Of a stretch of 64,000 bases of DNA, positions 31,696 to 44,062 are shown piece after piece (the first letter of the stretch is position 1; the number at the start of each line of letters is the position of its first letter). The notes under the pieces are model-generated. The model ran no database searches and was not told the origin of the DNA. It was given only the letters and a program-made list of their open reading frames with translations. The stretch comes from Sycobia sp. Sy_11 (Eukaryota > Arthropoda > Insecta > Hymenoptera > Epichrysomallidae), in contig JACCIC010000219.1 in NCBI GenBank assembly GCA_018907035.1, positions 310,001 through 374,000 on the forward strand. The letters run 5' to 3'. A program made the translations under genes and the position numbers.

Positions 31696-32162
31696 CAATA
31701 AAGTTTCTGTTTGGTCACTGCCAGTGTAAGCAGTTCATGTTCTATTGAACCCCACTGCCAGCCTATTGTTTCGCCAAGTCTTCCCCCTGTACCCGCCGAA
31801 GACTGTCGGCGTCTCCATTTCCCTCGATCGCACGAGCTCGAAAAGCAACATCTGGAAAATCGAATGAAACGGTCAACACCTCGCTTTGGCCGCCAGAGGC
31901 CCTCATTTGCAGTCGAAATTTTTTACTGCAGGTTAGCTTATGAGCGTCGGCGAACTCCCCATATTATTTCCGCATTGAGGGATCCTAAATCAAACATAAA
32001 TTGATTATGCTTAAAGCCTTTTTAATTCTTTAATTATATTTTGAATTTTTCAGTAATATAAATGAAATATTTCTCACAGCCTGCAGATATATTACATTAT
32101 TATACATGCGGGCATTTCATATTACATAAATGTAACAGTAGAATTACATAAACATTCGGTTA
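31694..32162. other. Unassigned; a small GC-richer open stretch
   Basis: An open frame at 31711-32004 (+) is less AT-rich than its surroundings (SPSLPPVPAEDCRRLHFPRS) but matches nothing I know. It could be a fragment of a gene or chance. Confidence 0.3.
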
Positions 32163-33047
32163 TACGAGGGGAGGTCACTAATTCCATAGAAAATTTAAGA
32201 GATGACTCTCGTAGCATTCGAAATGGCCTATTTCTAGTAAGCATAATTCCTAACTAGGTATCTGTCAAAGTTGCAACCATATACATCTACTGGTTTCGTT
32301 TTCATTGTTGTTTAATTAAGAAAATGGAATAAAGTGAGTTTCGAGCGGTGATTAAACATTTCTATTTAAAATGCTTAACAGCACAAGAAATAAAAGCTGA
32401 GTTGGATTCAGTTCATGGCAAATCGACCCCTGTTTTTACAACAGTTTACAATTGGATAAATGGATTTAAATGTGGCCTTACATCAACAGAAGATGACATC
32501 GTTCAGGACGTCCCGCAGCGTGAGTACCCCGGAAATGATCGATAAAATCCAGGATATGGTGTTAAGTGACCGAAGAATAAAATTGCGCGAAATAATTAAG
32601 GCCACAAGAGTTTCAAAAGGTACCATCATTTCAATTTTGCACGATAAGTTGGCTATGAAAAAAATATCTGCAAGATGGGTGCCGCATTTGCTCTCAGCTG
32701 AGAACAAACGTAACTGTGTGGTTGCGTCCTAAAATTCAGGAATGGAAGTTGGAATTGATAGATCATCCACCGTACTCACCAGATCTGGCCCCTAGTGACT
32801 TCTTCATATTTCCAAATTTTAAAAAATGGCTCAGCGGACAAAGGTTTATGTCAAATGAGGAGGTTACGGCTCACACAAATGCTTATTTTGAGAAACTACA
32901 ACAATCTTACGTTTCTAAAGGCTTAAAAAATTGGAAGTACGTCTCTCAAAGTGTATTGAACTGGATAGAGATTAAAATTTTTAAAAAATTTACCCCAAAA
33001 AATTGTTCTTCTATCTTTTTCTAAAGACTTATTGATCTACTCTCGTA
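32163..33047 (+). mobile_element. Mariner with internal deletion
   Basis: 885 bases between TA dinucleotides. The ends read TACGAGGGGAGGTCACTAAT and (inward) TACGAGAGTAGATCAATAAG. Coding remnant: ATG 32324, then a stop at once, SEFRAVIKHFYLKCLTAQEI, MIDKIQDMVLSDRRIKLREI (other frame), KISARWVPHLLSAENKRN, then a direct jump to KIQEWKLELIDHPPYSPDLA with PSDFFIF. The block with the first two catalytic Asp is deleted, so only the third remains. Non-autonomous at best. Confidence 0.85.
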
Positions 33048-33751
33048 TAACAGAGATATGCAAGCAAACTATAAATTATATCTACAAGAAATATTTCTGA
33101 ATACTACTGGATTATTTCGGTATTCTTTCAATTATATAACAGTAATATATCAATCGAAAGGTTCTGTATCAATTCCAAAATTTGTTAAGAATTGAAAAAT
33201 AAATTTTTTTAAGTATCTATAGCTTTTCTTATCTATAAATTCTTTTCATGTTCTTAACAAATTTTTTTTAGTGTGGTAGTACAATATAAATTTTATTTTT
33301 TAGTATATTACATGATGTAATGTAAATAGACATTAAAAATGAATTAAATGCAAATTTATTTTTAAAAATTTTTATAAGAATTGATTTTCAGAAATTATAA
33401 CACATGTACGCAAAGTCATTATGCAAAATATAATGTGTTGTTATTTTTACAAGCTATTCATTGATATCTATAGGAAAGGGGTAAAACAGTAAGCATTTAA
33501 GATTTCAGTAAATGATGAACTACAATCTTTATTTTCATACATTATTTGCTAACCTTTAGTAGCGGTGGATGAACAGGTTGTAATTTCAGGGGCATATCGT
33601 TTAGGTGCCTAAGTATCCTGTCACAATATGTATAAGAAAATCTATACACACATAAAAATTTTCTTTTTAAGTTCTTAACAAATTTTTTTTCAGTGTGGTA
33701 GTACTATGTAAAATATATTCAGTAGTAACTTATTTAGTAAATTATTTACTA

Positions 33752-33801
<50 letters not shown>

Positions 33802-33810
33802 ATATATATA
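33048..33810. other. AT-rich DNA and a TA microsatellite
   Basis: No gene. A TA run occupies about 33756-33812 and touches the left end of the next element. A phrase near 33240-33280 (TTCTTAACAAATTTTTTT, AGTGTGGTAGTAC) recurs at 33672-33705, so a local repeat of ~45 bases is present. Confidence 0.5.
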
Positions 33811-34497
33811 TATCGTATGATCAAATGCCACCTGGACTGGTGCATTTAAATTCCGCGCATAAACTGAATCGGTAAAACTTTTTTTCCAATATTGGTACAA
33901 CCTTTCTTGTTGTCCGTGTGAAATTTGAGCACCATATCTCCATTAGTGCGTGTTTGTCAGCTGTTCGTTTACGACGCAAAATGTTTGTCTGGCGATATTC
34001 ACTATAGACACATGGTGTGTTCCCCGAAGCGGATTTTTGAGTTTCGGAAAGAAGAAAAAGTTACAGGGAGCCAAATCCGTTTGACATTTTGAAATGAATT
34101 CACGGCGAACCACTCCATGGTAATCGAAAATAACGATAAGTATCACCTTGATTTTCGGTGGATGGGCGACTTGCATGAGGCAGGTATTCGGCCATTTATG
34201 CCACTCAAATACTTACGTTTGCAATAAAGTAGACTCCCCCTAAAAGTTTCCATAGCCGTAATTCCATTGGAAACACAAAATTTCAAGCAATCTCGTTGAT
34301 CAACTTTTTTTCCCATAGGCAATAACGCTAGACAAACTTTTACGTCGTAAACAAAGAGCTGACAAATACACACTAATGAAGATGTTTTACACAGACATCA
34401 AGAAAGATTGTACTAATATGGGAAAAAAAATTTTACCGATTCAGTTTACGCGTGGAGTTTAAATGCACCAGTCCGGGTGAAATTTTTATCATGCTAT
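33811..34497 (-). mobile_element. Mariner-like element with ~180-base TIRs, internally deleted
   Basis: Both ends share a long inverted repeat including GGACTGGTGCATTTAAA, AAACTGAATCGGTAAAA and TTTACGACG, about 180 bases each. Only ~320 bases lie between. The minus strand keeps a transposase start (MGKKVDQRDCLKFCVSNGIT, about 34315) fused to a late part (VILIVIFDYHGVVRREFISK, DLAPCNFFFFPKLKNPLRG), so the centre with two catalytic Asp is gone. Confidence 0.8.
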
Positions 34498-34852
34498 ATA
34501 TATATGTAACTTTTACTAAATAGTATTGGTGACAGAGATTAACATTAGTTTTAAATAAATGCTAATGGACTTCTGAACTTCAAAAAGCTAAGAAATTATA
34601 CATTCAACTATTTCCTATAAATTGGAATGCATTAAAATGCTACGTTGGAGCAGTTGTTTGGCTTCAAAGTGGAAATAGTGATTAAAGAAAGACTTACAGT
34701 CAGTCAAGTAAGATCATGGTCGAGTTTACTGACAGGTAATTATTTCGCTCTCATTCTTTCGTGAGCCGGTAGAGGGAGGCTTTGTCCTTGATGCAATGTC
34801 AACAAAGATTCTGTTGTCGTTGATCTTTTGAAAGTGAATCAAGTTAAACGCC
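34498..34852. other. Unassigned; probably 5' part of the Tc1-like fragment
   Basis: No coding match. It may hold the terminal repeat and leader of the transposon whose ATG is at 34853. Confidence 0.3.
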
Positions 34853-35037
34853 ATGAGTGCTAAATACACGTCGCGCTACGAGGCTGTGTTCCATTGCATC
34901 CACCCAAAAGGTCTCGAAATGTCGCAATCAGCGGCTGATAAATATATAAGAACGTCGAAGCCATTTGTAGAGAAGTGAGTACAGCGATATAAAGTGCCTA
35001 AAAATGTCGGTGATTTACCAGAACGTGGCTCAATATG
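34853..35037 (+). pseudogene. Tc1-like transposase N-terminal fragment
   Basis: ATG 34853 reads MSAKYTSRYEAVFHCIHPKG then LEMSQSAADKYIRTSKPFVE, one stop, and QRYKVPKNVGDLPERG. This is the first helix-turn-helix of a Tc1-type transposase. It is cut at 35037 by a SINE fragment. Confidence 0.7.
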
Positions 35038-35088
35038 AAAAGTTATTAGTCCTTCGCTCTAGCGATCGAGCCATCGTAGACTTCACAA
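35038..35088 (-). mobile_element. SINE fragment
   Basis: The reverse complement matches 100-140 of the SINE at the window start (TACGATGGCTCGATCGCTAG and AGCGAAGGA). Only the box A region is kept. Confidence 0.7.
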
Positions 35089-35264
35089 GTTTTTACTGTC
35101 TTTAACAAATAATTTTTAAAGATTTATAATTGTAAATTAGTTAGTATAAATATAATTATTATTCTATGTGTTAGGAGGTAAACTTAGTTATGACCTTTTT
35201 TAACGAAAAAAGGATATTTATAATGAAAAATGGATACATGTCAGTCGAATCAAAATATTTTCCG

Positions 35265-36066
35265 TCATTTTCTACTACTTTTTTTCAGCTTTCTGAGAAT
35301 ATGGCGAAACCATGACGAAAGAACGATGCCAGTTTCGAGGCAATCCAATCATCCACAAATTCTCGCACGTCTTGTCATTCAAGAGTTATCATGACATTGC
35401 GCCTATTGCTCGCGATTGCTGATCTATGATCGATCAATTTCTGTTGAAAATCATTCAGTTGGCGTTTGTATACCTCGGCAGTGATGGTTTCATTCGGTTT
35501 TAGCAGTTTGTAGTATAGCATACCCTGCTGGTCCCACCAAATGCACAGCAATACCTTTTGGCCTTAGATGTTATGTTCCATTTTGGTGTCGATGTGGACG
35601 GTTGGCCTGGGTCCACCCATGAATTTTTGCGCTTAGGATTATCATAGTAGATTTAATTTTCATCACGAGTTACAATACGCACAGGAAACTCTTCTTTTTT
35701 GCCTGGTAAGTAAAGACAGTGCGATTTTGTATCGATTCATAATGGCACTTTCGGTCAAATCGTGTGGCATCAATTTTCCTTATTTATGAATCTTTCCCAT
35801 CGCATGTAAACATGTTTCAAGTTTAACTGACTCTTAAGTTATTAGCAAGTTCTTTCTGCGTTTGAGCGAAGTTTTGTTTCAATAATGCTTGCAATTCACT
35901 ATATCTGCGATCATATCTATAATTAGAATCCTAAAGTTAAATAATTATAAATGTAATCGTACTTCAGAGGCATGCGCACCAACATAATAAAAAAATTTTA
36001 TACAGGCGGACTCTCCAAACCCGCGAAATTTAAAAATTCTCGTCACTTTTTGACCAGACCATGTAT
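35265..36066 (-). mobile_element. Dead mariner remnant
   Basis: Minus-strand text includes MLYYKLLKPNETITAEVYK and LNDFQQKLIDHRSAIA (about 35400-35530), the region between the first and second catalytic Asp of mauritiana-like mariners, plus a HTH part further right. The right end (inward) begins CATGGTCTGGTCAAAAAGTG and runs through TTTAAATTTCGCGGGTTTGG, a terminus shared with 47686-47880. No open frame. Confidence 0.65.
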
Positions 36067-38375
36067 GTGACAAATTCTTTCTATTTCCCGTATTGTGCAT
36101 TCCACCGGATTGGATTGAGGGTGTCGTACAGAGGAAAACAATACCTCAATTCCTTCTGCTTCCAAATGACTCTTCCACGAACCCGATGTAAATTGTGTTC
36201 CGTGGTTTGCTTAAAATAATGATTAAATAATTTATTTAGAGACATTCTTGTCGTTGCACGAACAATTGGGTATAAGGTAATTAATTTGAAAAATATGTAT
36301 TGTATAACATAAATTTTTTTACTCTTCATATAGATGTCTGTAGTGCTCCAAAAAACTACATAAATCATGCTATTAGGTTTTTTCGCTTGAATGAATTTAT
36401 ATTCATCATTCAATTTTTGATCGTAATGTTTAGTTCGCTAACAAAGATCGCAACTTTTTATAAATATTTTTATATCATGTCTCATTCTTTTCCGATAATA
36501 AAAATTGTACCAAATATTGTACCAAAAATTGTACCAAATATTTTAAATTGACCTCCGTGATATAGTTGCATATGCACTTCTGCTACTACTGTGTTTATCA
36601 TAACTTTCGGAAGCATTATTTTATAGTTACTGCCGTTTCTGGATTCACAATAATTAATTCTCTCTTCTCTTAAAATCGCTAAATGATTTTTATTATTATT
36701 ATTGTAACCCTGCTTAATTAATTTTTGAATATTTTTATCTGCTATTTGCATTTGTTTTAAATCTTGTCATTCTCGCATTAATTCCTTTCGCATTGTTAAG
36801 CTGCTATTGTTTTTATAACTGAGCGTTTTTCACCTATTTGAGTTTCAGGCAATCCTCTCAGAATATTCCACAATCAATAATTTTTCGAATTTAAATTTGT
36901 TTGCTCTGGTAAATCTAAACTAAAAAAATCTGACACTACATTGTCTATACCGCGGCAATGATAAATTTTAAAATTATATTTTCAATGCTAGTGACCGCCG
37001 GATCAGAGGCGCTTTCGTAAACTGTGTACTCAGCAAAAAAGTTAGTGTTATATGATCGGTAATGATCTCAAATTCGGAATAAAGAAAATAAATGCCAAAA
37101 TTTAGCAGTGTATATATAATCGCCAATAATTCTGTTTCTGTTGTATTGTAATGTCGTTTAGCCTCAGTGAGTATACGAGCTACTAGTGAAATAATTCATG
37201 GATTATTTTCTTTATCTATTTGATATAACACTCCGCTAATTCCAAGGTCACTTGCATCGGTTTGTACGCGAAATTTGGTATCCGGCCAATAATAATTTAG
37301 TATCACAGATTTTAAAAAATTTGCTTTTAACTAATCAAAAGCTATAGTATGTTTTTTATTCTAATTAACTGTTTTACTATTGCCTAATAATTCATGGAAT
37401 GGTTCAACGTAGTTGGCATGACATACGCTAAATCATCTATAATAACCACACATTCCTAAAAATACTTGCAATGTACGTTCATCTTTCGGCTGTGGAAATC
37501 GTTCTATTTTTTTAGTCCTTTCGAATCGGCGCGAATACCTCCGTTTGATAAAATTAAACCCAGAAATGGTACAGATTTCCGAAAAAACTATGATTTTTTA
37601 AGACTCAGTGTAAAACCATTTTCTTTTAATCTGCGTTAAATCAAAAAATTTATCTAAATGTATAATGTGTTGTTAAATACTGTGCAGTGCGATGAAAATA
37701 TCATCAATATAGCATGTTGTGAACGTTAATAAATCCTAAAAGGCGAAACTAAGACCGCGAATAAACCCACTACCAGCTGTTTTCAGTTCAAATGCAATAC
37801 GATAAAAATGGTATAGCGTAGTTCCATTTAAAAAATCGGTATATTTAAGGCAACATCTATACTCGTATTAAATGGAATTTGCCAATATCCCAGTAGTAGA
37901 TCTGTTCTCGAAAAATAATATGCCCTATGAAATTTTTGCATCATTTCTTCAATTCGCGGTGAGGCTTCATTATTAGACGCTATAATTTCATTTAAAAAGC
38001 GGGCATCCATGTTCAATCTCATTTCGCCATTTTTCTTTCTAACTATCCACAAAGGATTACAAAATTCGCTAAAAGATCTTTCTATTATTCCGTCTTGTTC
38101 TAATTCGTTAATTTGTTTTTCTACCTCATCACGCAATTTGAGCGGGAGCAGATATGATTTTTTAACATACGGACGGTTAACAGTCGGATTTATTTAATGT
38201 TCATATATATTTGTTACTCCCGGTTGATTTGAAAAAACTGTTTCATAACCAAATTAAATATTTGTTCTCTTTGACATTCAGTAAATCGATCTAATTTGTC
38301 AATATATTTTAAAATCGCACTTTTAACATCATATTCGGAATAAGAATTTTCTACCTTTTATCTTTACTCAAATCA
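36067..38375 (-). mobile_element. Gypsy pol remnant, reversed
   Basis: From right to left on the minus strand: RT start at 37828-38136 (MRDEVEKQINELEQDGIIER, NPLWIVRKKNGEMRLNMDAR, TDLLLGYWQIPF), then RT palm and RNase H remnants (about 36940-37700), then integrase zinc-binding VHMQLYHGG (about 36570), then an integrase core remnant (36081-36413) with LYPIVRATTRMSLNKLF and IWKQKELRYCFPLYDTLNP. All parts are frameshifted. Flanked by mariners on both sides (to 36066 and from 38376). A GTACCAAAAATTGTACCAAA repeat lies at 36510-36535. Confidence 0.78.
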
Positions 38376-39238
38376 TCGAATTTATCGAGTTAGACCGTCA
38401 TGTGGCATCTCATGACATCGCCCGGGAGATGAGAGTTAGTCACCAAACCATTTTAAACCATTTGCAGCAGGCTGGATACAAAAAGTTTGATGTTTGGGTG
38501 CCTCATGATTTGCGCAAAAAACCTTCTAGACCGAATCAATGCCTGCGATGTGTTATTGAAACAGAATGAACTCGATCCATTTTTGATACGGATGATGACT
38601 GCCGACGAAAAATGGATCACATAGACAATAAGCGAAAACGGTCGTGTTCCAAAGCCGGTGGACCGTCCAAAACAGTGGTCAAGCCGGTATTGACGGCTAA
38701 GCAGGTTTTGCTGTGTGTTTGGTGGGATTGTCAGGGAATCATTCACTAGGAGCTGCTCCCATACAGCCAGGCGCTTAATTCTACCATCGACTGTGAACAA
38801 CTGGACTGCCTGAAGCAGGCTATCGACCAAAAGTGTCCATAATTGGCCAACAGGAAGACTAGACCAAGATAACGCCAGACCACACACTTCATTGATGACT
38901 CGTCAGAAGCTACGGGAGTTCGGATGGGAGGTTTGATCGCATCCACCATATAGCCCGGACATAGCGGGAAGTGACTACCACCTTTTCCTGTCCATGTCGA
39001 ACGCCTTTGGTGGTATAAAGTTGGACTCCAAAGAGGATTGTGAAAAGTTGCTGTCCGAGTTCTTCGCAAATAAGGAGAAGGGTTTCTACGAGAGGGGTAT
39101 AATGAAGTTGCAGTTTAAATGGAAACAGATTATCGAACAAAACGGCGCATATTTGAAGTAAATCCGACCACTGTATCACTTTTTATAAAGCATGGAATGA
39201 AGAGCAAAAAAGCGGAAGGGAGATATTTGACAACCTAA
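38376..39238 (+). mobile_element. Mariner, 5'-truncated, TTAGGTTGTC family
   Basis: Keeps the 3' TIR (39206-39238, ending GACAACCTAA with TA after it). Coding remnant (+) from about 38382: FIELDRHVASHDIAREMRVS, HQTILNHLQQAGYKKFDVWV with PHDL, then in other frames DNARPHTSLMTRQKLREFGW and YSPDIAGSDYHLFLSMSNAF. The last two Asp are spaced DD34D. The N-terminal ~50 codons and the 5' TIR are missing. Same family as 55323-56573. Confidence 0.8.
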
Positions 39239-39259
39239 TATTATGAATTCTACTTATTT

Positions 39260-39794
<535 letters not shown>

Positions 39795-39796
<2 letters not shown>

Positions 39797-40876
39797 GTTT
39801 GATATCTTCTCAAACTGAGTTATTCTTATGTTTACGTTATGCACGAGACTAAGAGGTTACTGTAAGACACTTGAGGTAAATACGATAGAGAGATAGTCGA
39901 GGAGTCGTTGGCTAGCTGTCAAGTGGCATAGATGCATATAATAAAACTGTAAATATATTTATAAGGAGTTACCAACAATTTTGTTGATTCAGGAATGGTA
40001 TTAATTTAAGTGTAGGTTAGATATTTTACATAAAGATATGTATATTAATAGTAAGTGTTACTGCAACCATACTTGTTGGATTATTTCTCCCTTCTCCCCT
40101 CGAATACATTAAGTCTCTAATTCCGAGACATATATATACATATAGGTACTTATTTAACAGATGCCCGGTAAAAGCAACCGTTAACAGAGGTGTAAAGAAC
40201 CCCAAACGGATGAAATTGTTTTAAAAACAATTTGGGTCGACCGTAGCTCCTTTACTATTATTTTTCCTCGGACTTATCTTTTTATCTTGGAATTTATTTT
40301 TATAATAAATTATATCAATGGATTATCAATAATCCAGGAATGGAGATTTTCTATTACAAATAACAAATGAAAGGAAAACTTATTTATTTGAATAAAAAAA
40401 AAATCTTGAGATTTATTAAATTTCATACAATTATAATAAATAATATCCTACCCCTACCTATTATGCACCCGCGCTATGTTAACGCAACCAAACGTCGAAA
40501 TAATTGAACTTCAAAACCCTCTTCACGGTATAATACAAACTCTCCTGAGTTTACACTAAAAGAAGATAATCCTTGGTATTGCAATACAAATTTTATTCAA
40601 AACGAATAAAATAAAGGTAAGAAAATCTATTGCTACTAGAACACCAAGACAACTTTTTTTATTTACAAGAAGATTTTTAGAGCTCAGGTACACTGGCTTG
40701 CTTTTACAACAATAATAATTTCAAAATTTTACTATATTATATTATGTTTTATTATAATATACCTATATTCCCATCTCCCTCTTTTCTTTTATTTTTTCCC
40801 TTCAATTTTCCCTCTAACACATATAGGAAGAAATTCCTCTTTTTTTACAATATATATATATATATATATATATAGT

Positions 40877-40914
<38 letters not shown>

Positions 40915-40938
40915 CATTATATATATTATACATGTGTT

Positions 40939-40998
<60 letters not shown>

Positions 40999-41779
40999 CC
41001 TCAACATGGGGATCAGATATCTCTCTTATTATATCTGATCAGATGTAATAAACTGAGAGAAATGGTTTTCTGACTTACTGGTGACTTATTGGAAATTTCT
41101 TCTAAATATCAAATTCCGGAAACAGTTGATCGCGCCTATTTGGGTGGGATTTAGTTCTAAACGTATGGTATATGTGAAGTATTTCAATTTAAATTTCCAC
41201 ATTGTTTAATAAATATTCGTATGAAAAATCTAAATATTTTTACAAACAACTGTTTAAACTGATACATAATTACGAATATCTATATGATTTAAATATTAAT
41301 TAGTAACATGTATAGGTTTAAAAGTTAGTTTGAGACACATTAACGCTGAATTATATATAAATGGTGCTAATCACTGCTTCTGATTCGGCGCTCCCAGCAG
41401 AATAACCGCAGCATTGACAGCTCAGCTTTGCGGGAGCTAGTGCAGTTTGGGATAAGAGGTATTGTAGCCCTGAAATGCTATTAGCACCTCAAAGCCGCGG
41501 AACGTCGATAGTATCTTATATCGTTGGGACATACATTTTTCTAGTATTCGTGACTAGAACATCGAGCTTTTTCTTACGAGTGTCGAGGAATGTAGTAAGC
41601 TCCCGAACTTTGATGAAAGCGAATTGCTCTATTCTCGTTCTAGTCGAGTTATTGATCTGTATTTTTGATATATGATACGGCGATAACTGTGACGCGAGTG
41701 GCTATAGGTATCAAAAACGGTTTGTCTCAGAAGCATATACAAGTCACATAACATATATGACTATATCAACTGCTTCGAG
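39795..41779. other. No gene seen; TA microsatellites 40852-40995
   Basis: AT-rich intergenic DNA. The segment 41350-41650 is less AT-rich, but no domain is recognised on either strand. Confidence 0.5.
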
Positions 41780-42010
41780 ACCATTATGCACAGAATTGTC
41801 TCGACTTTGTCAAAGGATCAGCAGTTAGATTTGCTGCACCGTAATTTGCTTCCATGGTTGGCACGTCGCATCCGCACAGATCAAATGGTAAGTATATGTA
41901 ATTTGCTTAAAGTCGAGGTAGATATGGAACTGATGATCGAAACTAAGCAGTCATAAAAGTCTGCCATCCTACCACCGGAATGTATCATGGTATCTGAGGC
42001 TTCATATTAG
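41780..42010 (+). pseudogene. Gypsy Gag fragment
   Basis: A frame reads RIVSTLSKDQQLDLLHRNLL then PWLARRIRTDQMVSICNLLK, the helical C-terminal capsid segment of insect Gypsy Gag (x-LL-x-NLLP pattern). A stop follows and ILPPECIMVSEASY resembles the Pro-rich linker after it. The DNA to 42500 might be its decayed nucleocapsid. Confidence 0.55.
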
Positions 42011-43021
42011 TCCGGGCGCAACAAGAGATCGAGGAAATCTTAGAAAGTGCCTTTTGGTATCAAATCCAACACCAATGAAACATTGACTGTGAAACTAGTG
42101 ATCCAAACTAAATGATGAGAATGGAGCAGCACTGAAGCAGACTCCAGATTGCAACCGACAGCAACAGCGAATCCGCACAGATAATAAGGAGATAATAAGG
42201 GGAAATTGCCGATGTCAATTATGAAAGGCTTGACGATTTTCATGCGCCGACAACGTGTGCCCTCCATAGGGCCAACTGCAACACTAACGCGCGAACGAGA
42301 CGTCACAGCTACGTCAGCATGAGTTGGTTTAGACATTTGCCTATAACACGAGCTATGACGTAAGCAATATATATATAGTTGTTCGCTTCTGTCCAATGCG
42401 ACGTTGCAGTTTTTGTCGAAATCATTATAGAAGCTCAAGCTAATAATATCCATATGCGCACGAACATCAGAAAACCATTCTGACGCAAAATCCAATACCA
42501 GCTTTATAATGCAGACGATTTTTCATTCTGCAGAAGATCATGACATTCCTTTCATCTATTATGGTGATTCCAAATCATGTGCTATGATTTAGTACTTAAC
42601 TTGGTATTTCATAATTAATAATATAAATATTTAATTATTAATATTTATGCTATAATATTGTAGTAAATAACGATTGAAAACAAAAAGAGAAAAAACATTG
42701 ATTGTCTCAAATATTACAAATATAAATAATAATATAAATAAAAAAAGGAAAATTAAATTTTTTTAATTAAATGCTAAAATAAAATAAAAGATGAGGTACT
42801 AAATGTTCGGTCAAAATGTATATGAAAAATAAAAACAATATATTATTGATATTAAAAACATTATTAAATGAATGATAATATGTTATTCTTTAGTGATGTG
42901 AAATTCTTTTCGTATTAAATAAACTTCAAGAATAAAAAAGTAAATTCTTGAAAATAATTACTAAAATAAAAGAAATAAAATAAAATAAAAGTTGAGGTAC
43001 TAAATACTTAATTTTTAATAT
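42011..43021. other. No confident gene
   Basis: An open minus-strand frame of 151 codons (42040-42495) has no recognisable domain and lies opposite a likely Gag tail. The rest is AT-rich. Confidence 0.4.
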
Positions 43022-44062
43022 AATATATTACACATCCAATGAAATCATCTTGTAGGTTTTCGGAATAACAATATCTTTCATTTCATTGTAAAAACGCCAA
43101 CTATCCTTAATGTAAGAACTAGTTCTTCCACCTATCTTAACCAATATATTAGACAAAAATCTAGCAATATTATAAGTTGGGAAACCTATGGAAGATATTA
43201 TTATTCTAAATGTCAGATTTTCTTTATGAATCTCGGGAAGCCCATAACATTTTGCTACAGTTCCATTTTCACATTTCAAATACTTATATGTAGTATCATT
43301 TATATATTCATTTCTTTTCCAATTATTTAATAACTCTTTCAAATTATTTTGTAGCTTAATGATATGTGGATTACCAATTTTCAAATAAATGTAATCAATT
43401 TTATTGGTAGATAAAGTTACATTGCCTTTGTCAGCCTTTTGGAAGACTATATTAGGGTTATTTCTTAAAAAATTGTTTGCGGTATTTAAATCATGTATAA
43501 TGTTACTATTTAAAAAATTATCAAATTTATTTTCTCTTTTAAAATTACTAATGACATTAACCAAAAATGCCCTACGTTCCTTTTTCACTTCATCATTTAA
43601 ATCAAAAAAATTACTTTCAACCTCCGCGATGATTTCTTTGATTGGGAGATTATTTTTAAAATATAATAGTCCATGTTTGGCACCTATGGACATGATGTTT
43701 ATTACTTCATTTGGTATCTCCTTGTCAGTTAGATTCCTAAACCAATTTTTATTGTTTATATTGTTAATCTGATAGCTTTGAATAGTCCCTGATGAGGAGC
43801 CGTAGTGGCTCGAAACTTTGGATAGGTCTTCAATTAGGTAAGGGTGTTGGGGACAGTCAGACTGCCCTTTATTAACAAAGGATTTTTTTAGCTAATATTT
43901 TATTTTCAGATTAGTCTACGAGGGTGAATGTGAACAAGGACAGCTGACCATCATTATAATTTATAATTAATTTTTGTTTTTATTTTTAATTTTATTGGAC
44001 TGTAAGACCAATAAAAAAGTATTTATTGGTTTGTATATGGGCAGTCGTCATAAGTACAATTA
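43022..44062 (-). mobile_element. Penelope-like element, copy B, N-terminal part
   Basis: The minus-strand frame 43028-43693 (221 codons, no internal stop) reads KADKGNVTLSTNKIDYIYLK, KCYGLPEIHKENLTFRIIIS and SYIKDSWRFYNEMKDI, the N-terminal and fingers region of PLE RT (KADKG and GLPKIHK blocks). The frame ends after KMISLDV before the palm. Upstream (43780-44000) is the PLE untranslated module, here inverted relative to its orientation in copy A. Confidence 0.85.
43789..43828 (+). ncRNA. Hammerhead-ribozyme-like core in PLE module
   Basis: CTGATGA (43789-43795), then stem II GAGCC/GGCTC with loop GTAGT (43797-43811), GAAAC (43812-43816), and GTC at 43826-43828. This is the conserved hammerhead core. 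Stem III would be only 2-4 pairs, and I cannot pair stem I well, so cleavage activity is uncertain. PLEs are known to carry hammerhead motifs. Copy F has the same core with one change (CTGATAA) at 55274-55302 on the minus strand. Confidence 0.55.

Noticed and set aside
31711..32004. Open frame in GC-richer DNA
   Set aside because: No recognisable domain or splice context; kept only as an unassigned stretch.
42040..42495. 151-codon minus-strand open frame
   Set aside because: No domain, and it lies opposite a probable decayed Gag tail; likely chance.
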